Source: Holtermannia corniformis (taxonomy: Eukaryota; Basidiomycota; Tremellomycetes; Holtermanniales). From it: a DNA stretch of 64,000 bases. The stretch is from assembly GCA_001599935.1 (NCBI GenBank), contig BCIJ01000001.1, positions 1,056,277-1,120,276 on the forward strand, given 5' to 3'. The translations under genes and the position numbers were made by a program. Shown here piece by piece: positions 42,847-53,468 of this stretch. The first letter of the stretch is position 1. Every line of letters starts with the position of its first letter. The notes under the pieces were generated by a model. The model searched no databases, was not told where the DNA came from, and saw only the letters and a program-made list of their open reading frames with translations.

Positions 42847-43821
42847 ATGAGTCGAGATCCTTACCTAGACGTCAAGCGGTGTGTACAGGAGCTAGTAGCT
42901 GCGCATGCTGATGACCCGCAGTGATGTCGAGTCCACACTGGCGAACACTCATACCTTGCTAGCGTCCTTCAAGCGAATCTCGTCCACGGCCGCAGCGAGC
43001 TCACCACAGGTCGTCGAAGCCCGCGATGAGCTCAAAGGCAATCTCGGGCTGCTTGAAGCAGATCTGGAAGACCTCGAAGAGAGCGTGAGGGTGGTCGAGG
43101 AGATGGGTGGAAGGTGGGGGATCGATGAACGAGAGGTCCGAGCGCGGCGTGGGTTCGTACAGAGCGTCAGAAAAGAGGTCGAGGTGGGTTCCGCCTTCGT
43201 TTGAGCATGGATGGAGGAGTACTGAAAACGAGGAGGTCATTCGCAACACGGTTCATGGTGGTACGGCTCGAGATAAAGGCAAAGGTGTGGACCGGTCTTA
43301 TCGAGATGGGCCGGACTTGGAAGACGGCTATGGCGGTGGCAGACGGAGTGAGGACGATGACGAGGTAGAGCGGTGGGAGAGGGAGGAGCAGCAAGTAAGC
43401 AGACTGCGTCTCGTGATGCGATTGTCGCAATTCGTGCTGATGATGCACAGACCATCACGAGGCAACAAGATGATACGCTAGGGGTGATCAGTGGAGCGTT
43501 GAGCAATCTGGCAAGTCAGGCTGGGCTCATCGGGCAGGAGGTCGGCGAACAGGGCGAGTGAGTATCGAGCGTGCAAGATCGGCTCGTACTCATGCCACTC
43601 AGGATGCTGGATGATCTGTCGACGCGAGTAGATGTGACCGACTCGAAGCTCAAGAAGGCGTCGAAACGGATGCAAGAGTTCATTCGGAAGAATGAAGGTA
43701 AGCTCGACCTGCGTCTTACGGAGGATCACGCTGACGATGTGCAGAGACAAAGAGCGGATGGTGCATTGGCATCCTGATAGTGGTCCTCATGATCTTGCTC
43801 TTGTGCGTGATATTGCTGTAG
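42847..43821 (+). CDS. TLG1: Tlg1/syntaxin-6-type Golgi SNARE
   Basis: Qc-type SNARE of the TGN-endosomal system. ATG 42847 gives M-S-R-D-P-Y-L-D-V-K-R-D-V-E-S-T-L-A-N-T across the first intron. The syntaxin-6-like N-domain follows: HTLLASFKRISSTAAASSPQ, VVEARDELKGNLGLLEADLE, DLEESVRVVEEMGGRWGIDE. After an acidic linker comes the SNARE motif: TITRQQDDTLGVISGALSNL, ASQAGLIGQEVGEQGE, MLDDLSTRVDVTDSKLKKAS, KRMQEFIRKNEE. A single C-terminal anchor follows (CIGILIVVLMILLLCVILL), ending directly at the stop. Four or five introns with matching phases. The Q-rich QQDDTLGVISGALSNL stretch is typical of Tlg1/syntaxin 6/10. Convergent with ILV6, with about 65 bp between stops. Confidence 0.9.
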
Positions 43822-43885
43822 TTCCGGGTATCATTTACTATGTACATCATACATGCCGTACTGGTCGTGCTCTTCGAGAAGCTGT

Positions 43886-45207
43886 CTATCCGGGAGGCAG
43901 GAGCGAGGCGTCGATTGCCTCGGCCTCTTCCGACACGTCCTCCTCTGGGCCGCGCGAGATGGGGGTACGGGGCATGACCATGGCGCCTGCGTAGTGTCAG
44001 TCTGGAACTGGCTGAGCGATCAATGCACTGACCGGAGCGAGCAGCCTCGAGCACACCGAATGGCCGGATCAGCGCCAAGAAGGCGTCGAGTCTCGAGCTC
44101 TTGGCCGTCAGCTCGACAATGCAGCTGTTCTCGGCAACATCGACAACGCGACCGCCAAACTGGTCCGCGAGCGTCTTGATAGCGGCCAAGTGCAGGTTCT
44201 TGGCGATCAGAGCCTCAGACTGGGACATGGCGTGCTGCCGTGACGGGTAGTACTCGTCCTTGCGCGACACGGCGTTCGGGAGCGCAGAGTTTTCAAACGA
44301 GCGGACAAGAGCGGCCTCGCGCGCTGGCTTGTCGGCAGCTTGGGTCGCCGTCTGCTCGCCCTCGGCTGCGGCAAACACGGGGACCTCCTCCACGGCGGCT
44401 TCTGGCGAGGCGCCGGTCATTTGCTGCTGAGCGTACTCGGGGCCGAGGATGGAGATCTTGGCAAGCATGAGCTCGCGGGCGATTGTCAACGTGTTGGTGT
44501 AGTCGAGGACGGCCCAGACGGGGACCTGAAGGTGGTGTGTCAGTGGTTTGATTATTCATCGTGGGTGGACTGACGAGGTCCTCGAGCTGCCTCCGCGCTT
44601 GTTCGATAACGCCGTCCTGACCCCTCAACACGATACACATCCGGGACAGATCACGAATTTCGGTCTGACACACGACCAGGGAGTCTGATTCAGGTAAGCA
44701 GCGTGTCGCTTGAGTTCAGGTCAACATACCAATGTTGAAGCCGCGGCCAGCAAGAATGCCTGAAACGCGCGAGAGCACACCGGGCTCGTTCTGGACGAGA
44801 CAGTTGAGGGTGTGTCTGCAGGCGATGAGCACCAGAATCGAGCGTGTGGTTGCACAACAGCGACTCGCTCACCTCTTGTACGGCTCCATGCTCGGAGGCG
44901 GGGTGTTGTAGAGAATGTTGTTCACGGCTTCTTCGGCGGAGGGGGAGCGTGGGTGCGAGAACGAAGGCAGAGCTGGTGGCCGCGAGTGACGGTGCATCTT
45001 GTCTGATCCCTCATCAGTTCAGGAGCAGCCTTGATTCTTCGGGAACGTACAGTCCAGAGCACTCGTACTGTCGTCGATCGGCCGAGGCTTACCGGCACCA
45101 GGCTGGTACGGAGCCTTGTTGGCTGCGGTCGTGCTGCTCGCGCGCGCAGCATAGGCCGCCGCTGAGCTTTTGGAGATGCGCGAGGTTGTTGAGCGCAAGA
45201 GAGACAT
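43886..45207 (-). CDS. ILV6: Acetolactate synthase regulatory (small) subunit
   Basis: Mitochondrial subunit that activates Ilv2 and gives valine feedback inhibition in branched-chain amino-acid synthesis. The start at 45207 gives a mitochondrial-type presequence rich in Ser/Arg/Ala (MSLLRSTTSRISKSSAAAYA). A linker ends with N-N-I-L-Y-N-T-P-P-P-S-M-E-P-Y-K-R. The first ACT domain reads HTLNCLVQNEPGVLSRVSGI, LAGRGFNIDSLVVCQTEIRD, LSRMCIVLRGQDGVIEQARR, QLEDLVPVWAVLDYTNTLTI. After an insert of about 60 residues (Ala/Glu/Thr-rich) the second domain gives NLHLAAIKTLADQFGGRVVD, VAENSCIVELTAKSSRLDAF and LALIRPFGVLEAARSGAMVM, ending in a Pro-rich tail. Family length and order match fungal Ilv6. About four introns. 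Confidence 0.93.
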
Positions 45208-45461
45208 TGTGGATGCTGAGACGAGCACTGTTGCTATCCTCTGACTCGCTCGCTTCCCCGCAGTCATCTTCGACTCGGGCGCTTGAGCCAAAAAAGTCGG
45301 ATTTGCTTCCGTCGCGTGGTTGTGGCACAAGTGCAAAGCGCATGGCCACGCTCGCTTTCACGTCTGGTCGTACTGAGAACAAAAGTCGCGGGTATGGGCC
45401 CCAAGGTATTTATGCCGAAATCAGCCCTTCTGCGCCCCACTCTCGACAACCACTCGCCACC

Positions 45462-47433
45462 ATGCAAAAGAAAACGATCCATCTTCCGCCTGGCATGGCT
45501 CACAACAGTAAGTCTCTTCTCGAATGCTGGTCGTTCAGGTCACTCACAGTACGCAGACCATGAAGAGATCAGTGCTCCATCGTTCGAACAGCACAAGACT
45601 ACTGCTGGACTGGTCAAGGTATGCAGTCACCACACGACGAAACAAGCGCTGACGCATCCACTGCAGACCGATAGCACCTCCGAGTCGACCACGACACACA
45701 AGCCCAGCCTGCCGCCGCTCAAGGGTGTCTTCCACATCACTCAGGCATGTCCGTGTGACCAGGACCTGCCTCGCGACATGCTCTTCACCATCGTCAGAGG
45801 CGACGAAGAGCTGGAACGATACTCGTGGCTCAACACCGAGAGCAAAGGTCGGACAATGCGCTTGCTCGAGGCCCGTCATTACGGCGACACCGGTCATACC
45901 TACTTCCTCCTCCAGCTCTTAGCCGACGATAGAAAGATCGGCAAGCTCGTCATCAACTGCGAGCGGCGCAACGGCGCTCGAGTCGCCGAATTCAAATTCC
46001 AACGGACGGTCTACCTTTCCGAACAGCTATCCGAAGAGGAGCGGGCAATTCCTGTCGCCCTCAACGAGCTGATGGGAGCGCTTGCTTCTGGCCTCACCAC
46101 CACCAAGTGGACAAACAAGCGCGAACTCACCGGATCCATCGAGCTGCATATCACTTACGAGCGCACCCACTGCGGTTGCCTCGTGGCCAGCACCCGCAGC
46201 TCACCTTGCGGGCTGCGCAACGCCGTTCAGATCCAGCCCCCGCCGGTGACCGAAGTCAATCGTGGACGCGCGCTCCTCGGTGCAGACCATACTCTCGTAG
46301 GCTTCCTCATCCCCGGCACGGCAGACATCGAACGCTGCATCTTCTCCTGGTTCACGCCCCAGAAGGCGATTCGCGCTGCCGACGCGGACACGCTGTACCT
46401 CGAACGCCGTGACAAGAAAGCCAGGCAAGCTTCCTTGTTTCTTACAATCCTTTGCCCCCCTCTGGGCATAGGCCATGTCGCCAGCAAATTATACCAGAGG
46501 GACGAGCGGGAGGATAGGTTGGTCTTGCCAGTCAAGTTTGACTGGGCAGGAAAGGCACTGCCACAGGATCCGGACCTGGCGGCACGAGCTCGGGCTGACG
46601 CAGCTTTTATCTTCAAGGCTCTGCGCGAGGAGCAGGAGAAGAATGCTGCGGATGCCGCCACCGCCAGCAAGTCCGCCAGTGCAGTAACAACACCCCTGCT
46701 GGCAAAGTCAAAAACGACTACTGCAACTTCGGCTGTCGACGCGCGTGCAGATGAGACGCGTAATGGTGAAGCGCCGCAAGCGGCGGCCAAGTCACCCTCG
46801 TCGCCACCAGAGCGTAGGACAGCGCTGTCGCCCAAAAAGACAGACGCCACGCTTGCCATCATAAACCCAAACGATACCGTCGGGTCGCAGTCTTCATCAG
46901 TGTGCGAGAGGGACGGCCAAGTCTACGGTCAAGTTCAAGCGCACCGGTGCAGCCCACAGGAGCAAAACGGTCGCGAAAGCAAGCCGGTGGCATACTCCGA
47001 GAACATGACAAAGGGGACGTCCAGTGGCGAGGCTTCGAGGCGCCCGCTCACGCAGGCCCAAAAGGAGAACAATGCCGCCCTCCTGATGTGCTTCTGTCCT
47101 CCTTTAGCTTTGCTCTATGCCGTTGTCGGGGGCCTCGATGACGATGCAGAGCCGTCGTCAGCTGCTCGGCGTCTGTCATCGGAGGAGGACTCTCGTCAAC
47201 TTCTCAAGAACTCGCCAGGTACATCCTCCACGGCTGCACCCCAAAGAGGACGACGGCTACCAGTGGATCGAAGCCTCAAGTACCCAATCGAGTGGTACAC
47301 CAACGGCGTAGCGGTGGACACTCCCCGAAAAATCTTCGAGGACTTCGTGCGGCAATTGGCTCTGTCCTGCATATGGTTTTGCTGTGTGGGCTGCATCGTC
47401 CTCATCATCACGCTGACTGGAATGGAAAACTAG
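45462..47433 (+). CDS. Unrecognised membrane-anchored protein with duplicated CPPL hydrophobic modules
   Basis: No known family recognised. ATG 45462 gives M-Q-K-K-T-I-H-L-P-P-G-M-A-H-N, then after two introns a long exon. A folded-looking N-terminal part contains LLEARHYGDTGHTYFLLQLL and KIGKLVINCERRNGARVAEF. Two similar modules follow. The first (about 46430-46560) has SLFLTILCPPLGIGHVASKL then LVLPVKFDWAGKALPQ. The second (about 47070-47320) has NAALLMCFCPPLALLYAVVG then LKYPIEWYTNGVAVDTP. Between them lies a Lys/Ala/Ser-rich low-complexity stretch of about 150 residues. The C-terminus is a clear TM: LALSCIWFCCVGCIVLIITL, then T-G-M-E-N. The CPPL hydrophobic blocks recall the short Pmp3-type ILPPL, but that is only a resemblance. 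Possibly a membrane-contact or stress protein (inference). Confidence 0.7.
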
Positions 47434-47872
47434 GGTCTCTAGGGAGACGTGTTGCGGGAGGTCCCCATCCACACTGATCACGAGTTATGAGCCATGCAGA
47501 TGAATGTTGTGGTCAGAAGCCTCCACGCCAACGCTTTGACATGCTCAGACAATCACATCACATAGTCTCGACAGTTGACAAACCAACGGTAAACTTGAGA
47601 AGTCGCAAACAAACAGACTTTGGAATTGACACGAAGGCCCGTCGGCCCTCCACGCTTGCTGAACCCGATCGCACAGCCGGACACTGTAGATCTTGGTTAG
47701 ACGGATAATGCGTGCAAGTTATCACCCATCGCCCTTACCTCTTTACTTCGGCATTCTACACATGGTTTGCCGAGTTCGTACCTTGCATCAGCTGCACAAT
47801 GCCGACTGCAGCGACAGTGGCTTCGGGATACTGCCACCGCCGAGATCCTAATCTCTCAGCCTTCCATTCAGT
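47434..47872. other. Convergent intergenic region
   Basis: About 440 bp between two convergent stop codons. No gene, repeat or RNA seen. Confidence 0.4.
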
Positions 47873-49351
47873 TCAAGCAGACCAGCAGCCACTCACGTGC
47901 TCTTCTACCAACAAACGAGTTGCCGAGACGCCGACGGGATTGACAGGGCAGGTTGGGAAGCCTGTACGAGCATTTGGCGGTTGCGCTGTTGGAGCTTCCC
48001 GGCCGTCGGAGAGCTCTGCACTTGCCGCGGCAATGGCTTGCTTGCCTGCCGCGCAATCGGCCTCCTTGTGGGCGTCTGCGCCGACGTCCTGAGTGGTGTG
48101 CTTGGTAGAGCTGCGTGCCTCTCCTGGCGCTTGGACGGTGTCGCTCTCGTTGTGGAATGCACCGCGTGCTTCGGTGTACTCTGAAGATCCAGCCTGCAAA
48201 TCTTGCGCGCCGGACAGCTTGGTCTCGGGTTCCGCCGGAGACTGTGCGTGGAGGTTGACAGCCGGTGCTCTCGAGGTCTGGGTGACTGAAGCAGTAGTGA
48301 CATGAGCTCTGGGCTTAGTACTGTCGTCGCCTCGAGCGTCTTGCTGCTTGATTGCAACAGTCTTGGTTCGCTCATTGACATCTGCGGCTGGGCTGATAGC
48401 GATCGGCAGCTTGTTCATGCTGCGCATCGTCGTCCATGCGCAGTACGCAGTATACACGCCCGGAGATTGCACCACCAGAGTCAGCATTGGGGTGACCGTC
48501 CACTCTGGCTTGAGAGCGGCGGCAAAGATGCTTGCGAGATAGGCGAGACCGATGAACAGTACGCATTGGGAAAAGAGGTGCAGGGTGAGAGTAGCGTGTG
48601 TGACCACGCTGAACGACCAAGCCAACTGGGCATCGCGGACGTAGCTTTGTGCTTGATCAAGCCTGGATTGGTATCGATGATCGATGTCAGGTCGATTCGA
48701 GCAGTCTTGAGCTCTTCCACCACTTCGATCTTGAGCTTTTCGATCGCAACTACGGCGGGCTCGCGGAACGCTTTGACTTCCTGCAGGAGCTCGCCTTTGC
48801 CTTCGTCGAAAGAGTGGGAAATATGACTCGCCGTAGCCTTTACGGCCTCTGTGCCCGCGTCGACGTTACCCTCGACGTTTGCCCTGACAGACTCAACCGC
48901 GTCGACGAGGTGATCGATCCCTTCAGGAATCTGCTTGTCGAGTACCTTCTTTGCGAACACCTGACCACTACCTAGCGTGATGAAGGCAGGTAGTATGCCC
49001 AGTGTGCAGATATTGGCCATTCTCGCCACTGTGTCGAGATCTGCCTTCAGTCTCGTGCGCCTCGAGATCTGCGCGATGTCAGATTCAACGGCGTGGGCCG
49101 TCGTCGTGTCCAATTCGTCACTGGTGCCGCTGATCTGCGGCGTGCTCGTTCCGGGAGAGGTAGGAGAGCTTTCCGATTGTGATATCTTGATGAGGGATGC
49201 CTGCGTTTCTGCATTCAGGTCTAGTCATGGGCGTCAGTTACACCGTCTGTGCTTCTCATGGGTGAGACTGACGCTCTTGACCTTGACTTGACGCTTTCGT
49301 CACTGAAGCTTGCTCTTCAGAGATCTTGCCATTGCCATTGAGGAAGCCCAT
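47873..49351 (-). CDS. Unrecognised protein with a central helical part and C-terminal membrane region
   Basis: Start at 49351 gives MGFLNGNGKISEEQASVTKA, then a Ser/Thr-rich segment. A long exon reads VESDIAQISRRTRLKADLDT, NICTLGILPAFITL (one hydrophobic span), IPEGIDHLVDAVESVRANVE and AIEKLKIEVVEELKTARIDL, an amphipathic helical part. Downstream, in a different frame, is QLAWSFSVVTHATLTL, then FSQCVLFIGLAYLASIFAAA and PMLTLVVQSPGVYTAYCAWT (two more spans). The polar tail ends V-E-E-H-V-S-G-C-W-S-A. The two frames meet near 48640 without a clear GT-AG intron, so either an atypical splice site or a frameshift is involved. A role in ER or mitochondrial membrane shaping is a guess only. Confidence 0.55.
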
Positions 49352-49691
49352 GATGATGCTCGTATGAACAGGCTGATGAACCGGGTCCTTGCCGGCAAGC
49401 TATGGTGGTACAATGACGGGTGGCGAATCGCAACGAGTAAACCTGTTACTGTAGCAGCGCCCGGGTTCGCACGGAACCAAGCACGCTCGACATCAAATCC
49501 ATATCAGCTTGGTCTGGCTGGCAACTGGACCAGTAAGGTAAAGCTGTCACCGCTGATCTATCCATGTTGTGTCTCGATGATTGCACGGGGTTACTATGCT
49601 CATGCATTCCTGCCTGCTACAGGGCCGTATATAGACCAAACGGCGTGTGATTGTCAACACTATGAGGGCCCGCATCGAACAAGACTGTGTT
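49352..49691. other. Intergenic region between two minus-strand genes
   Basis: About 340 bp that include the promoter of the 49351 gene and the 3' end of the amidase. Nothing specific seen. Confidence 0.35.
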
Positions 49692-52544
49692 CTACTCCTG
49701 GGGGCTTCCCCCTAGGGCAGTCTCCAAGGCGCGCATCACGCTGATGACCTTCTCCTCTTCCCATGCTTTGCCGACAATCTGCACGCCGACCGGCAGTCCC
49801 ACCATTTGCTCCGCATCGTATGCCGCATCAGCAGCTGTGTACACGCGCTTGTTGAGCAGCAAGGAGCCATTGGCACCGTCGAGGAAGTTGAGCGGCAGAG
49901 CGTCCCGTGTAGGGTCGACTCGAGTGACGGGGATCACACCGACGGTCGAGTCGACAACGTTGTACAGTACCGTGGCCATGCTACGAGGGTTGAGTAATGC
50001 TCGGTCGTGTTCACTCTGAACGTACGCCAATGGACTCAGCAGCTTGGTCTTGCCGTGGGCAAGCGCGGGTGTCACCTGCACAGGGCAGATGATGGCGTCC
50101 AAGAGCAGATCTTCCCACGCCTGGAGGGCTCAGCGCTACATTGCAAGAGTGTGAAGCGACTGACCACTCGTCGAAAGTTGCGCGCATATTGCTCGCGCTT
50201 ATGACACCACTGCATGAACTCCTTTGTCGACTTTGGCCTCGACGCCGCTGCGCGACTGATCAGTTGCGTCGTTTGCGCTGTTTACATACTCACCAAAGAC
50301 GTCGACGAACTGCCAATCGCCAATGACGTTCGCGATGACCCAATTGGCGATCCAGCGTACAAAGGCTGGAAGTCGAGGTCCGAGTGTCACCTGGTAGATT
50401 AGCGCTCGGCGAGTAAAGGTACATTGGACTTACCAGACTCAAGGAGTCTTCCATCCGATCAGGCCCGCAGTTTGCTAGCAACGTTTCGTAGCCATCGGCC
50501 GAAGTGAGCGCGACAAAGGCCTGCGCAATGCTGAATCAGCGCAGTGGAAGGCTGGTGCCGGGACCTCACTTGCATCGCCTTGCGCGCTGCAATGCAGCGT
50601 CAGCACTGCCGCAAACTCGTTGCCGTGACTCGAACTCACACTCGGGTGGTGTGAATGGCACCAGCTCGTGGCCCGCACGCTCCAATGCTTGTACAGTCTC
50701 CTCCACAGCCCTTGCGCACGCCGGGCTCGTCTGCGATTGATTCAGCGCCTAGATCCCATCGCTTCATCCACCGACTGACCTTGACGCACTCGTCCTCGAT
50801 ATACCACCCGATCCTCAGCTTCTTCGGTACTTGTACGTCTCGCCACGGCATCCGCAGGATCTGTTCGCCTTGATAGTCGAAGGATGGATCTAGAGTTGTG
50901 GCTTCGAAGACGACTTTGCAGGCTAGCTCGAGGTCTTCGAGGTTGCGTGCGAGAGGTCCGGTGGATGTCTGTATCATGTATCGGTCAGCGCTCACTGCAC
51001 AGGTTGAAGGTGCCAAGCTGTTAGGTATGCGCTGTAGAGCAGTGCGCTTTGACTCCCTTTTGCGGGCGTGTCAGCAGCCTGCTTAGTCCAGCGCGTACCC
51101 AATAGCAAGCTTAGCTACGCAGCCGCCTGTCGCTGGATGGTGCTGGCGCAGCATCGCGCTGTCAACAAGGTGACGTGGAGTGCGGTATCTGACCCGTGGT
51201 CTGCGCCAAGCACATCGATATTGAGAAGGAGCAGCCGGTGCGCACAGCATGCCTAGCCAGTGTGAGGATCTGCCAGATCCTACGAGCCTCCCACCCAGAA
51301 CGACATCACACCACACCACGCAGGCAATGAAAGGCACTCACCCTCACGCCCTCAAATCCCGGATGCGCACTACGACCGCCAAAGGTCGGAAAGCGCCCGA
51401 CGACGGGTTTCAGTCCATAGATGCCACAATACCCCGCCGGGATCCGGATCGAGCCTCCGACTGGGACCATCAGCTCCTCATTGAATGATTCAACGCACTG
51501 TCACTGCCCCATCCTAGAGCGCTACCGTTCAGCGCTAGCAGCGCGCCTTCGCCCCCTGTACTGCCGCCTGGGGTGTGGTTGGCTGAATGGGGGTTCAGGG
51601 TCCGGCCGAAGATTGGGTTCGAGCATTCGAACGCTAGCATTGTCTGGGTACGTCGAGGTTGGCGTCAGCCGTCGAGTAAACGAGGGAGCAGGGGTGGGGA
51701 TAGAAATAGGATGATGTACCTGTGGGACGTTGGTCTTGCAGAATGGGATCCCGCCCGCCCAGCACGTAATCTTGACGAGCTGGACAAGTGTCAGCGTTGG
51801 TTTGAGGATGTGCAGGGACAGACTGTTGATTCCTGGTCCGCATCGGTCGTTGGTTTACCCGTGTGTCTATCCTTCAATCAGCATAACATGGGAGATCGAA
51901 AGACGTTGATCCTGACATTGAGCACCCGATGGAACTGTCTTTGCCTAGGATGTTGAATGAATCTGATCGAGGGTTGCGTCAGCTATGCCATATCGCATCT
52001 CCACGGGTGAGTGATGGACCTTTGAAGCTGACCGGAACGCCATGTAGTGGACCTAGCGGCTGTCCATTTTGCGCTTCGTGGTCGAGCGCCCTGGCTTGGA
52101 TTAGAGCTTGGTCAAACATGACTGTGCTGGATCAGTGATGACTTTGAAGCAGTCAGCAGGCGGACGGACTCTCTGTTAGACAGTTGGTCTGAGCGTGGGC
52201 TCGTATAGCGCTGCGGATCTACCAGACGCGTCAGAGTCAGTCGGTACCACGGCGTTCAGTTGACGCACAAACGCCTGCATGACGCGCTCGGCTGACCAGC
52301 CGTGAAGTCGGGTCGCCAGGTTCTTGACAATCTGAACGGCACTAAGAGGTATCAGTACTGTTCGCATAGCTCAAGCCAAGCTGTGCGCTTCGACCATCCG
52401 CACGCGCTTCGCATCCGCCGATACTTACGAAGCCGTCACATATGGCTCGTCTGCGTCTGTAAAGACACCGAGCTGTGCCTCTGCCCTCTGTAGCAGTTCA
52501 TCTCGCTGCGCACGCTTGTACGCTGCCGCCTGTGCTGTCGCCAT
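49692..52544 (-). CDS. Amidase-signature enzyme (fatty-acid-amide/acetamidase-like)
   Basis: Ser-cisSer-Lys hydrolase of the amidase-signature family. Start 52544 gives MATAQAAAYKRAQRDELLQR, then GWSAERVMQAFVRQLNAV, AHAQTNCLTE, MFDQALIQARALDHEAQNGQ and PLGPLHGVPVSFK (the Lys of the triad). Next come LVQLVKITCWAGGIPFCKTN and VPQ, with NPIFGRTLNPHSANHTPGGS-type sequence leading into the nucleophile region. The substrate side continues GGSIRIPAGYCGIYGLKPVV-like, FPTFGGR and GPLARNLEDLELACKVVFEA. The C-terminal part contains DAIICPVQVTPALAHGKTKL and AEQMVGLPVGVQIVGKAWEE. Many introns (ten or more). The family includes acetamidase and fungal FAAH-like enzymes; substrate unknown. Confidence 0.85.
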
Positions 52545-53468
52545 GGCTGGTTCTCTGGTCCTTGCACTCTCGTCCTTGAACCAGTGATCGACCTCCACCG
52601 GTGATCTTTACGTAATACCCCTGTACCCGTTTTAGCGTGGTTTGGACCTGGGTGGCGCTGGCTGACGGTGAGCTCGCGCCTGGATCCGGCGATGCCAGCA
52701 CGGCGGTCACGCAGCCAGCAGCTCTGGTGCTCTCTCCCGCGGGCGCTGATCGGTGAGACGCATAGGTGGCTGCGGCGAATCCCTCCGAAAGGGGCGTGCA
52801 GGCCGGATGCCACGACAGCACACGCGGGCTGACCGATCGCAACAGACTTTTTGGCAGACGTCGTTTGGTGTTGGATTCTGCACACGGATGCTATGTACTT
52901 GGGATGTAGTCTACGATCCCGCTGCGCGTATGCATACCGTACGCGTTTGAGCTGCACAGGCGGCCTCAAGCCGTGCACTAGTCTGCAGTCGTCAAACGGT
53001 TCAGGCACGGCCGCGACGGGTTACAAGCTTGCACGTCCAGGACCGACCCGCTCAACTGTCGACCGAGCAACGACGCCCGGCGAGCAGAGGCTGATAAAGG
53101 ACACTGCAACAGCTCGCACCAGTCCACCCACCCTGACCGACGCGCCGTGCTGACGTTGCGACTCTGCCGACACGGACCAATCTCTTGCCGACCGACGTTG
53201 CGAGACCGAGACAGCCAGGGCCGTCGAGCCTGGGCGAGGGAAACTCTAGTGTGCGGACGGTGCACTCGCAGCAACCGACGACGGCGGCTCGGTCAGGGAT
53301 CGATCGGGTGTAGGTGCTTGCCTGCCTTTGGGAGACGAGACGGCGATCGCTCGGGCGAGTTACGCGTTGCCACCCCCGACCGAAGCTCGAGAAGCAATGC
53401 TCTGTGCAGCACGAGCCTGATCGAGCACTGCAACGTCGCACGCCGCACTCTGTCACGAGCTCGGCTCA
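52545..53468. promoter_or_regulatory. Divergent intergenic region between amidase and kinase genes
   Basis: About 920 bp, holding both promoters and 5' UTRs. It has a single GATAA at about 53091. Open frames occur on both strands but do not look coding. No other motif was recognised. Confidence 0.35.
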
